27,546 nucleotides of DNA from Chara braunii (lineage: Eukaryota; Streptophyta; Charophyceae; Charales; Characeae): contig BFEA01000020.1 in the NCBI GenBank assembly GCA_003427395.1, positions 3,236,713-3,264,258 of the forward strand. The letters are read 5' to 3'. The stretch's first letter is position 1. Each line of letters opens with the position of its first letter. The notes beneath the pieces were generated by a model. That model searched no databases. It was not told the DNA's origin and saw only the letters and a list, made by a program, of their open reading frames with translations. Shown here piece after piece: positions 17,949 to 27,245 of this stretch. A program made the position numbers and the translations under genes.

Positions 17949-18065
17949 CTGCTTTTCATTGAGGATGTAATTAAATTTCTTGTCAGAGAAGTAGTTCTCC
18001 TGGATGGCAGGCTTAAACTCGCTCTCGTGAAGGGCCACGCAAGCCTCCACTAGTCTGGCCCGGAC
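17949..18065 (-). CDS. DCD-domain protein, exon 2 (C-terminal part of the DCD domain)
   Basis: This 117-bp exon encodes 39 residues beginning VRARLVEACVALHESEF and continuing KPAIQENYFSDKKFNYIL then NEKQ. That is the second half of a DCD domain, which in this plant family carries a 'FKP(A/V)I..NY(F/Y)' core followed by an aromatic-rich strand. The exon is bounded on the minus strand by an AG acceptor (GAATAG|GTC, with a possible CTGAC branch site about 40 bases upstream) and a strong CAG|GTAAGT donor. It is phase 0 at both ends and joins exon 1 at ...FFPAQ without altering a codon. Reading through the donor would instead add about 33 unrelated residues before a stop at about 17853. A final segment of the domain (usually ending in a hydrophobic Leu-Phe helix) is missing, so another exon must follow. 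Confidence 0.85.
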
Positions 18066-18069
18066 CTAT

Positions 18070-19215
18070 TCATACGGAACATAATACACAATAAGAAGTC
18101 AGCCCTATTTGCCCGTCATCTATACAACACAGCCACCAATAAAACGAAGGCACCTGAGAAAGCACGGAGATGGCCTTGAACAACCACCTTACCTGCCATC
18201 CGACACACAGAACAAGGTCGCAGTTCCATCACACGTATATTGTCTCAGGGTATAAAATACCACCCTGGTGATTAGAATTCAGAGCAGGAGGCAAATTCAG
18301 AGTCAGAACATACCAAAATAATAAAAAGACAACAGGCCGGAGACCTTGAAAAGATTCAGCCCTGTGCAGAGACCCGAATCGAGGGCGTCAAAACAGCATG
18401 CCCACATCCACAGCCGGTGCAGAGAAGCGGGTGAGAAAAGAAAACAGTAGTACGATGCTCATTGTTTCTGTTGCATCCTTTCCTCAACTTCGGATATGCA
18501 TTTCCTTAGCTAAACAGAGTTTCGACTACGATCTTCTCCCCATTTCATAAGCTAAAATTTCAGCATTTTCCCTTTCTGTTTGTTCCAGACTGGTCTCCAG
18601 CATGGGGAAACTGAGGACCAAATTATCCGTAGTCTGTCCAGATGTCCGGGATTCTTTCTTCTTTTTTTTCTTTTTTTAATATCTGGGGTTGGTCCTTTGT
18701 TTCATTTCTCATCTTTCGGGACAAAACTTGAGCAGAGTCATATAATAAACTCCCTAGCACAAGCTTGTGTCCCCAGAACAGCACCTTGCAGGGTCCAGCA
18801 TACACGGTCTCCAAACCAGTTCTTTCTGTGAACGACTGGTGCCATGTTTTCAATGCCAGCAACGCACAACAAATTTCACAGGCATTTAGAGCCATGGCAC
18901 CATCTCAGACAAGCTAAGGAACAAAAAATGAAATGCAGGCCAAGTACAAGCCAGATGCTGATACCACACAACCCGTTGGATTACGTCAAAATTACTTGCA
19001 ATTACAGGCATTCAGACTGCATAGCGCTTCAGAAATTACAAAGGCGGCACCCTGTCTACCGACTGACAAGGAACCAACCCGGAGTCAAATCCACATCATA
19101 CACGCAACCATTCTCCATACGAACGAAGTCTGAACAGGTCATGCTTCCCTCCGACAAATAATGTTGCCAGCATTAGACCCAAGACAACCTTTAAGAAAAC
19201 AAGGAAGCGTGGCCG
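18070..19215. other. Intronic sequence without recognised features
   Basis: Mixed-composition DNA. Frames at 18623-18895 (-) and 18844-19161 (+) lack recognisable domains. A CAG|GTAAGG-like minus-strand donor near 18190 exists, but its upstream frame is interrupted by a stop, so no cassette exon is called. Confidence 0.35.
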
Positions 19216-19219
19216 TCTG

Positions 19220-20236
19220 TGTGTGTGGGTGTGGGATGTGCAAAATCGGAATGAATCTTCAGTCCGAACATGGAAATATACACTGCCGCTTTTTTTTTCA
19301 TGTGCGCAGCCTGACACCGCGGCAGACAGATACATTGAAAAGAAATCCCGGTGTGATTTTGGACTAAGGAACTGTAAGATGCAAATGTCACCGCAAGAAA
19401 GAGAGACTTTTCATTGAAAAGAAATCCCGGTGTGAGTATGGACTAAGGAGCCGTCAGATGCAAATGTCGTCGCGAGAGAGAGCGAGAGAGTTTTCCATCC
19501 ATAGGACAAGCAAAATGGGAATGCATCTGTCGCTAGAACATGGAAATATACATTGCCACATTTTCGTTCTTTGGCAGTGTATATTTCCATGTTGTGGCAT
19601 TATATACTTCCATGTTCTAGGGGAAGACTCAATCCCATTTTGCTCATTTGGTGAAGACTGGCAATGTCGGTCTGTGCGTGTGTGTAGGATGAGCAAACTC
19701 GGAATGAATCTTCAGCCAGAACATGGAAATATACACTGCCACACTTTTTCCTTCAGCCAGAACTCGGAATGAATCTTCAGCCAGAACATGGAAATATACA
19801 CTGCCACACTGTGCGTAGGGCTACTTCCATCGACAGGATGAGCAGAATCGGATGAATCTACCGCTAGAACATGGAAATATACACTGCCACACGTGTGTGT
19901 GTGGGTGAAAGAGAGAGAAGAATTTTCCATCGATAGGCAGAGCAAAATCGAATGAATCTTACGCTAGAGCATGCAAATATGCACTACTACACTCGGGTGT
20001 GTGTGAGAGAGAGACACAGAGAGGATTTTCCAGCCATGCACGCAGAGAAATAGAGAGAGAGGCTACTTCCATCAATAGGATGAGCAAAATCGGAATGAAT
20101 CTTCCACTAGAATATGGACATAGACACTGCTGTCCAGCCATGCGCACAGAGAGATAGAGTGGGGCTACTTCCATCGATAGGATAAGCAAAATCGGAATGA
20201 ATCTCCCGCTAGAACATGGAAATATACACTACAACT
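19220..20236. repeat. Cluster of the 'CATGGAAATATACACTGCC' repeat family
   Basis: At least eight forward copies of a roughly 65-bp module (TCCATCGATAGGATGAGCAA, AATCGGAATGAATCTTC, CGCTAGAACATGGAAATATA, CACTGCCACAC) have anchors near 19267, 19537, 19720, 19785, 19868, 19967 (diverged), 20110 (diverged) and 20212. Two reverse copies lie at 19573-19593 and about 19600-19620. Spacing is irregular (65-143 bp), and modules are separated by (GA)n/(GT)n-rich linkers. 19537-19558 and 19572-19593 form a 22-bp hairpin with one mismatch. The family also occurs at 3388-3545 and 4480-4582. Confidence 0.88.
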
Positions 20237-20344
20237 TTTCTTTTTCTTTTTCGTGTGAGAGAGAGCGACAGAGACACAGAGAGAGGGAGAGAGAACAGGT
20301 AAGCATCCATATCTTCTGTCTTTTGTGCATTGAATCCGAACACA

Positions 20345-20378
20345 CTAAAACGCGCAGCTATGATTTTGTATTCAAACA
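20345..20378 (+). repeat. Direct repeat flanking the intronic gypsy fragment, left
   Basis: CGCAGCTATGATTTTGTATT followed by CAAACATGAG. The counterpart at about 20893-20922 reads TGCAGCTATGTTCTTGTATT then CGAACGTAAG. The two lie in the same orientation about 545 bp apart with the gypsy fragment between them. Confidence 0.6.
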
Positions 20379-20389
20379 TGAGTGGCGCG

Positions 20390-20730
20390 CCGGCTGCCCC
20401 AATGACATAGCCGGAAGCGTCAGTTGTCACTCTCGTAGGCAGGGTGGGGTCATATATGCTAAGGACGGGTGCCATGAGCATGGCCGTCTTAAGTGCTTGG
20501 AATGACCGGCGTGCGTCGTCATCGAATATGAATGGCACGTTTGGCGATTGTAATCTCGTCATAGGTGCAGCAATCCTTAAGTATCCGGCGATGAATTGCT
20601 GATAGTAGCCCGCCAACCCCATGTATGAACGACCGTCCGCGGTGTTGGTGGGCTCGGGCCATACGCGGAGGGCCTCGATCTTGTCCGCAAGCGGACGGAT
20701 GCCTTGTGGCGTCACATAACGAACACGCTG
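20390..20730 (-). pseudogene. Ty3/gypsy reverse transcriptase / RNase H fragment
   Basis: About 110 codons read, in order, YVTPQGIRPLADKIEALRVW (from about 20718), then SYMGLAGYYQQFIAGYLRIA, APMTRL, FQALKTAMLMAPVL and TTDASGYVIGA (ending about 20394). These match the reverse transcriptase thumb/connection region and the first catalytic Asp motif (TDAS) of Ty3/gypsy RNase H. The sequence before YVTP and after VIGA departs from the family, so both ends are broken. The frame continues open for 344 codons (21243-20209), but the rest is not retroelement-like. In intact elements this enzyme copies element RNA into DNA. It lies in the DCD intron on the same strand as the gene. Confidence 0.85.
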
Positions 20731-20892
20731 AAAAGGGCTGCTATGAACAAAGCGCCGACGCGGATGGAAACAGCGCCGACGGAGAGGATTCGTTCTCCAA
20801 GCACGAAACAAAACAGCCCACCAACCAACTGCACGTGGGGCCAGAAGATGCGGAAAAAAGGAAACAAAGGAAAAACAACAAAACTCAGAGTC

Positions 20893-20922
20893 TGCAGCTA
20901 TGTTCTTGTATTCGAACGTAAG
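20893..20922 (+). repeat. Direct repeat flanking the intronic gypsy fragment, right
   Basis: Matches 20346-20375 at about 25 of 30 positions. In the minus-strand frame the two repeats encode FEYKNIAADSEF here and FEYKIIAARFSVF at the left copy. They may be remnants of a short terminal or target repeat, or of an internal duplication. Confidence 0.55.
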
Positions 20923-20930
20923 CCTGGATA

Positions 20931-22076
20931 TTTGTGACCGCGCCAGCCAGTGCGGCCCACACAACGCCGAGGGCCCAACAGGGAATGACGTTTTCCCAAC
21001 ACTGGCAGCCGGGCCTCGTGGGAGGGTGGGAGGGTTACGCGAGACCTGGCTTACAACGGGAGGCGGTAAGTAAAACAACCGGATTACGCCCCCTTCCATC
21101 TTCACAAGTGGGCACAAGGTTCGCAATTTTTTTTTTAATTTTTTTAACGGTTCGCAATTTCCTAGAGTCGGGCTGATAACGAGCGGATCGATCTGACACA
21201 ACGAGACCGCGACGAGCAAAACCCTGAGGACGACAACCACCAACTACAGCCTGTCACATCTCGCTCTCTGTCGCTCTACAGATGAACAATCTTCGCTTTT
21301 TTCCCCTTCTTCCTTCCCATTTTATCTTCCTCCTCTTTTGGAGAGATAACAAGGCCGACAGCCTTGAGATGTCGTCTTGGAACTGACGGATTATTTCGAA
21401 CATGACATCTTCGCGTTGAGTAGACAGAAAAAGGCAAGATCAATTAGCAAAAACGCTTTGCCAACAGCAATGCGCTCAACAAGGTCACATAACAGAATCC
21501 CGATCGACAATAAACAGGGGTATGACTAGAGGAGATAGATCATCGTGGGCACCGGTTCTGAGAATAGGTTATTGCCCGCACGGATTTTTCTGAGGCATCG
21601 GTCCATAACCCCTCGGCAGGAAAAACAAATGCGTTCGTGCAGGCATGCTCAGCATACGACTTGACTTCCACGAATCAGATCAAAGGACGGCTTCCACAAC
21701 ATCTCAATTACTTGACCGGAATGCTACAACGACAACCAGCCCACGTGGACAACTTGTACACAAATTATTGAACTACAGATCGTGGGTTCGGGTCGTGATG
21801 GATTCAGAAAACGTTGTCGAGTAGGAGCAAATTTTAGATGCAGCAAAGGGAAAATCACTCGTATATACTTCCTGAATGCCGTTTGGGGAGAAGGGGGAAG
21901 TGCAAGGGGGGAGGCCTGAGAGGAGGAAGAGAGACACGGATGGCCATGGGGGCGTTGCTGGGCAGCGAAAAAACCTGCATATGCGACAACACCAATGATG
22001 TTCAGGATACGGTACACTGAAGCTCAGTCAACATCGGCAAGGGGGCAACAAGCAATAGCACCAAAAACAGATCCTA
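20931..22076. other. Intronic sequence without recognised features
   Basis: No domain-bearing frame. It contains T-runs at about 21127-21148 with a repeated GGTTCGCAATTT word (21117 and 21150), and a pyrimidine-rich segment at 21290-21345. Confidence 0.35.
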
Positions 22077-22345
22077 GATGACAAGTCCCACATGCAAGCA
22101 CCGCCCCTCCTTCACAGGCCAAACGACAGGACAGGACCACCCAGGACAAAACTCTTGTCTGCAAAAACAGAAAAATCCCAGATTACATATCTATATACAG
22201 CAAGCAGAAGGCCTTGTTGGTCATCAAGACGTGGGTATTCCCATTTGTAAACCATTCTTACTGGGACAAAAAACATAAAAGACAATCCCAGATGACGATT
22301 CCCACACGAAAGCACCGCCCCCTCACACAGGCCGAACAACGGGAA
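22077..22345 (+). repeat. Interrupted direct duplication in the intron
   Basis: GATGACAAGTCCCACATGCA (22077) and GATGACGATTCCCACACGAA (22291) start two copies. Both continue with AGCACCGCCCC, T.ACACAGGCC.AAC-type sequence and GGA or GGGA. About 150 bp of unrelated DNA separates them. No gene was seen. Confidence 0.65.
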
Positions 22346-23470
22346 GCATGCAGCGTGCAGACCGAGAATGCGAGGTGGGGGTAGAGAGAGCGAGAGAGAG
22401 AGAGAGATACCCAACCTCCAAACTCATGAAGGCCAGGACATCATCTCTCCACAAACGAGTATCACGTAAGACTGAAAGAGCGCACACGGCAACCATCCGC
22501 GCGCATTGCGTCAAAACAGTGTTTGTCCTTCGGGACATCCCTTAAAATCGGAACGATATAGAGAAGATTACCACGGTCACTTGGCACGGATGACACGCAC
22601 CAAAAAAATGGCACTTCGATCTACAGTCGTTCTACAGAAATGCTGCATCAGTTTATGACGTCACACGGGAGTAGCCAAGGGGTTGGCGCGTGGATCGGCA
22701 AGGAGACTTCGTATAGGACAACTACGTCGTCCCAGAACGGCCAATGGATAAAAATGAGTTAGGTGAATAAATAACAAAGAAAATTTCACAGCTTGAGACC
22801 GCTCAAGATCGAATAAAGCCTGCGCACAGCAGCAGTTATGGATCCGTACATCTGGGCCTCACACGAACCGGCCTCCTTGGCCACAAGAGCCAAGTCTATT
22901 CGCCACTCTGCCAGGACACGGTGTTCAAAAGTGGAACTAACCCACACCGCCCCTGCAAGGCTGCACTGCCCAACTCACACACAGCACACAGCGCCACACG
23001 GATGCGGCAGTTCTCACACACTCCGCTCCAATCAGCACGTGACCCCCACTGGTACAGCAGACCATTGAAAAAACGTAGACGTGGAAGAGTAATGGTCGTC
23101 TGGCAGACGAGAAATGGTGAAATGGTAAAATGGTGGAGTTCAGGATGAAGTCGGAGATGAGCAGGACAGCTCAGACAAGGCAGCAAGTAACAACCTCGCA
23201 GGAACACCATACAAGGCACTGTGGAAAGAAGATAGTTTTTTTTTTGGGTGGGTGGGGTGGTGGGGGGGGGAGAAGAAAAAAACGAACCACGAAGGCCACG
23301 GCTGCGCCGCCACCTGTCGGGAGCGAGAACCAATGATAACAACCTGCCACTCGGGTGACGCAGACCGTCCATACAATCAGAGAGCGAAAAGTCGAGAGCT
23401 AATCTTCTTCCCCAACTCAACGCACCTCATCAACACTGTATAGGACCGGCGCAGATTGTTTTTACATGTT
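22346..23470. other. Intronic sequence without recognised features
   Basis: A short (GA)n lies at 22385-22407, and a T-run then G-rich segment at about 23237-23271. A 174-codon minus-strand frame (23420-22896) has no recognised domain and lacks codon or motif support. Confidence 0.3.
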
Positions 23471-23479
23471 TGTCACAAG

Positions 23480-23516
23480 TACCCTGAGGGCAGTGGTTGG
23501 TGCCCACCTCAGGGTA
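23480..23516. repeat. Short inverted repeat
   Basis: TACCCTGAGG (23480-23489) and CCTCAGGGTA (23507-23516) are perfect 10-bp arms around a 17-base loop that itself starts GGCAG and ends near GCCCA. No run of T or A follows on either strand, so there is no reason to call it a terminator. Confidence 0.7.
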
Positions 23517-24440
23517 TCAGTTGTTGGGAAGTCGATTTGTACAACAGCAAGGGAGAGGGGGGGGGGACGGGGGGTAACGTGGATTCTCACTGTCAATATC
23601 ATCCGTTATTTGAGGAGTGCGGTAGTTAGTTAGCTTTCGGTACTAGCATAACGGAATCCTTAGCCGCGCTCAAGCAGCCTTGCAAACAGGAAAAAAAAAA
23701 CGATAGACCGCGAGCAGTCAGGGAGATCGTACAGAGAAGCAAGCACTCAAGGACCAGTCCGCTTCGGACAGAGAGGACGGCCGAAAGCGCACGTGGCACA
23801 AAACAGGCTATGTGCGCTCTTAACAACAATGGGCATCACAACGAGAAAGCAAAGAGGGAAAGCACAGAGGGAAATCCATCGACGACGAGAGAGTTTCTCA
23901 CTGCCGTATCCAACCTCTGGCCCAAGATATTCGATACGTTATGACACAGTGCAATTCCCCCCCTGCCCACCGAGACACGGTCGCCTGGCCCGCGACATCT
24001 GGCGGTGTGTGACATCACATTAGTAGCGACAGCAGTGCAGGTCTCACTTGGGAAGTGGTTGTGACATGCACGACCCATCACATCACACTTGGTAAGGTCG
24101 TGCGGGCATGGCCCGACAGTGGGCTTCAACCTCGTACCGACTACTCTCAACGGCGTAGTGATAGCCCTACAGAATTTATCGCAATTTTCGCGCATGAGAT
24201 AACGGACAGACGCTCAACGGCTAACAACCGGGCGATATGTGAAAGAACATGCAACAGAGCCGGGGAGTGAGCGGGAGGAGGCCAGGGGAGGACCCGCAGG
24301 TCGGAGCACAGAGAGAGAGAGAGAGATCAAGGAACTGATGAATGCAGAAAACACAGAGATCGAGTAACAGATAGTAACATTCGGCAATGTCTGCAAGCAA
24401 CGAAAGTTTGATACCGACGGCCAACCATCGACACGCTGTG
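23517..24440. other. Intronic sequence without recognised features
   Basis: Contains a G-run at about 23560-23577 and a (GA)n at about 24310-24327. Frames on either strand have no recognisable motif. Confidence 0.3.
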
Positions 24441-24691
24441 CATGGACCCAATCCACTGTGACCACGTGTGACACCATAACTCCCGCAAACGTACCTCTTG
24501 TGATACCTAAGAGGCAAAAACACACAGCTGTTCATAGTGACAGCAGAAGAAAACAGAAGAACGGTGCATGGCCCCAATCCCCAGTGACCACTTGTAACAC
24601 CGTAACGGCAACAAGCGTACCTCTCGTGATACGTAAGGGCAAGGACACAGCTGTTCATGGTGATAGCAGAAGAAACAGAAGAACGGAGAAA
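24441..24691 (+). repeat. 126-bp tandem pair in the intron
   Basis: Copies begin at 24441 and 24567 (CATGGACCCAATCC; CATGGCCCCAATCC). They share GTGACCAC.TGT.ACACC, CGTACCTCT.GTGATAC.TAA, ACACAGCTGTTCAT and GACAGCAGAAGAAA. They differ at roughly 20 positions plus small indels. Confidence 0.85.
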
Positions 24692-24713
24692 TAAAGTCCG
24701 AGGAGCAGGACGA

Positions 24714-24931
24714 GAATTCAAAGACTCAAGACACCTGCTCCTAGACACAGAGGAGCGAGCAAGAGAAAGAGAGCAAAGAAGAAAGAACTCTTTGCAGAAT
24801 ACGGTGAGCACCTAAAGAGGGAATTCACGGACTCAAAAAACGTGCTGCTAGACACAGAGGATCGAGAGAGAGGGAGAGAGGGAGAGAGGAAGAGAGGAAA
24901 GCCGAAAGAACTCTTTGCATGCAGAATACGG
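24714..24931 (+). repeat. 107-bp tandem pair in the intron
   Basis: GAATTCAAAGACTCAAGACA (24714) and GAATTCACGGACTCAAAAAA (24821) start the copies. Both continue with CTAGACACAGAGGA.CGAG, a (GA)-rich run of different length, and GAAAGAACTCTTTGCA with AGAATACGG. The length difference lies in the GA tract. Confidence 0.82.
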
Positions 24932-25299
24932 GCGCTCTCGGTGAGATGACCTTGCGATCCCTCGAAGAAGCACGATAGGCGAGAAGAGACTTTATCACGG
25001 GGGTTACGAATGAAACGGAGAGTGTTTCAGCCGGAAGAGTGAACGTGACAGGAATACACGTTCGAGAGGCAAAGCAAGGAATGCAACGGCTCCAACGCGA
25101 AAGACATACGTCGTGGTCATTACCAACGGCGGGGGCTCCTTTCTTTCATCGTTCATTCTTTCTTTGTCTGATCAAAACCGTTAAGAGGGCCAAACACGGC
25201 AAAATACAACTACGTGGACGAACTTCAACAGAAAATGCGACCGAGGTACAACGGCGAGCAGACGAGAAAAGAACGGATGCGTGACAGAATGACTGTCAG

Positions 25300-25500
25300 A
25301 CGAAACAGAAGAAAAACAGGAAGACAAGACGAAAGAGAAGAAAAAGAAGAAAAAGAGAAACGAAAACAGAAAAAAAGCGAAGAACGGAAAAAAGAAGACA
25401 GAGGAAGCAAAGGGAGAGAAAGGAAAGAAAAGAAAAGAAGTACATGGAAGAAAAAACAAAAAGGAAAAGAGTGGAAGGAGCAAAGATAAGGACGACGTGC
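25300..25500 (+). repeat. Purine-rich AG/AAG tract in the intron
   Basis: About 200 bases are almost wholly A and G on the + strand. The translations are Lys/Arg/Glu-rich on + and Phe/Leu/Ser-rich on -, which reflects composition, not genes. On the transcribed minus strand this is a long pyrimidine tract near the 5' end of the intron. Confidence 0.7.
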
Positions 25501-25727
25501 AAAGCACAACAAGAGAGAGGAAACTCAGCTCGAACAGCTACGGCCTGCAAAAGAGCGTTGCGTATCGATAGGGATGAGCGAAAGACGGACCAAGTTAACA
25601 AAACGAGCAAAAAGAGTGTGTAGGGGAGACAATTTTCTGGGCGGGGGGGTAGGAAGCAAACATTGTCGTGAAAAGACTAGCATCGCAAAAAACAAATGAA
25701 TAATACACCGACTTGCTGAATGCTTGT

Positions 25728-25905
25728 CCGGTTGATCGATCGGTCGATCGATTGATCTATTGCTGGGGCCACTTAGGTTGTTGGTTGATTAATTGGTCGA
25801 CTAAAAGACTGGTTAATCGGCAGGAGCAAACTAATATATTCTTAGCTCGTTGGTTGATTAATTGGCCGGTCGATGGATTGGTTGATCGACTGAATGGATT
25901 AGTTG
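25728..25905 (+). repeat. GATCGATTGATT-type degenerate short repeat
   Basis: Words such as GGTTGATCGATCGGTCGATC and TTGGTTGATTAATTGG recur (the latter near 25784 and 25849), with CGATTGATC, GGTCGACT, GGTTAATCGG and GGTCGATGGATTGG between them. It is a 4-bp-phased degenerate array just inside the intron, some 55-230 bases from the exon 1 donor. Confidence 0.75.
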
Positions 25906-25958
25906 CCAGGTGCCTTACCTAGATAGCGCCGCTTATACCGACCGAAAGAGAGGCTCAC

Positions 25959-27245
25959 CTGAGCAGGGAAGAATCCTGAAGTCGCAAAGGCATCCGGTTC
26001 GATGTTCATTGCACCCCTACAAGTGGCCTCGAAGATGCCGTAAAGCTCCTTGGTACCGAAGTTGAAAAGGAAGAGCTTAGTTCCCGGGGCTATCTTCTCC
26101 ACGGTTGCCACGTTGGACGCCGGAAGCCCGAATAGGGCTCTACGGAAGCATTCCTCCTTTGTCCGGTTGTTGCAGCCAAAAATCATCCCCGGCAAGGAAT
26201 TGGGGTCCCGATTCACGCTCTCCGTTTTGGGCGGGCCAGACCGCGCTAGCGCGCCAGAGTTTGGGCCTGCAGTTCCGGGGAAAGGTGGGGGGCCCATTGC
26301 AGCCGCCATACCCCGACGGGCAAGAGCGGCTGCTGACCCTGCGCCCCCAAGATTCATCTCCGCCCCCATTGCGGCTTTCGCCGCCTCGAGCGTCGGATAC
26401 CCGCCGCCTCCATAGCCCATCACTTGAGGCCGTCCCCCTAGCAGTCCGCCCATTGACGATAACCCTCCTGAAACTCCCCCAGCCCCAGGGTATCCGCCAG
26501 TCACTGCAGCTTTGTGCGCATCGAGCAGCCCAGCCTTGGAGTTCAAGAACTGTGAGCCCGGTAGATCACCCGCAGCAGCGGCCCGTCTTTCCGCCAGCGA
26601 GAAAGAGGCTCCATAAGCCGCGGCGGCATCCTCCTGCGCTCCCAGGTACCCCCCAAGACCACTTCCAGGAACAGAACCGTTAAGAGAAGGAGGCAGGCGG
26701 CCGCCAAGTCCCTCTGAGGACAGCCTCCGACCGAGACCGTCGGCGGGGATGCGATTCAAGGCTTCTGCTGCTTGAAGTCGAGAGAACTCTGAGAGACGAG
26801 CTTCAGCAGATAGCCGAGAAGAAAGAGAATCGCCCGCCGCCGCCGAATATCGGGCTAGGGTTTCGGACGATAGGCGCCCTAAGCCGTCGGCCGAATGCAG
26901 ACGAGACAATCCATCGGCTCCCTGATAGCGAGCAAGCGCAGCGACCTCTGCCGCAGAGTAGCGTCCACCTCCTAGCCCTCCTAACGTCGCATCCAAAGGA
27001 TACCTCGCCGCCAAACTCTCTCTCTCGGCTTGAAGACGACTCAGAGCCTCCAACTGCATGCGCCTGTTCTCCGCTTGGATTTTCTGTAGATTTTCTGCAT
27101 AAGCTTCTGAATAAGATAGACCATTCATTCCAAGCTGGGACGATAAACCCGCATCACCAGTCCCTGCTGACTGGTAATATTTGTTCCCTGGCAATGGATT
27201 GAGGCCGGCGCCGAAGCGACCACTGCCGACGACGCCCGGCTTCAT
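25959..27245 (-). CDS. DCD-domain protein, exon 1 (N-terminal region and first part of the DCD domain)
   Basis: From ATG at 27245 this exon encodes 429 residues; the frame is open further upstream without an earlier ATG in the first codons, so the start is provisional. Residues about 40-80 are rich in Glu, Gln, Leu and Arg and may form a coiled coil (YAENLQKIQAENRRMQLEAL). Residues about 90-190 carry degenerate SRL, ADGLGRL and AEALNRI repeats, and about 190-345 are Gly/Ala/Pro-rich and probably disordered. The DCD domain begins near residue 352 with PGMIFGCNNRTKEECFRR, then FGLPASN and LFLFNFGTKELYGIFEA, and ends at FFPAQ. FGLP and LFL are signature motifs of the family. DCD proteins are plant-specific and are linked to stress, development and programmed cell death; the biochemical role is unclear. 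The exon ends at a CAG|GTGAGC donor and continues at 18065. Confidence 0.88.

Larger units (their letters stand above)
18066..25958 (-). other. 7,893-bp intron splitting the DCD domain
   Basis: On the minus strand the intron starts GTGAGC (after CAG at 25961-25959) and ends GAATAG (18066), consistent with GT-AG splicing. Support for it is that the joined exons give a continuous DCD domain in phase 0, while intronic read-through after exon 1 ends at a stop after 19 residues. The intron holds repeat clusters, a gypsy fragment and tandem duplications listed separately. No independent host gene was recognised inside it. Confidence 0.82.

Noticed and set aside
18180-18240. Additional small DCD exon before exon 2
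   Set aside because: A CAG|GTAAGG donor is present, but the phase-0 frame upstream hits a stop with no AG acceptor between, and exon 1 to exon 2 already joins perfectly.
20209-21243. 344-codon frame as one intact protein gene
   Set aside because: Only about 110 codons match a known family (gypsy RT/RNase H). The ends are unrelated, and the frame lies inside the DCD intron.
25181-25610. Phe/Leu/Ser-rich and Lys/Glu-rich frames as membrane or coiled-coil proteins
   Set aside because: They mirror the AG-rich tract on opposite strands, so composition alone explains them.
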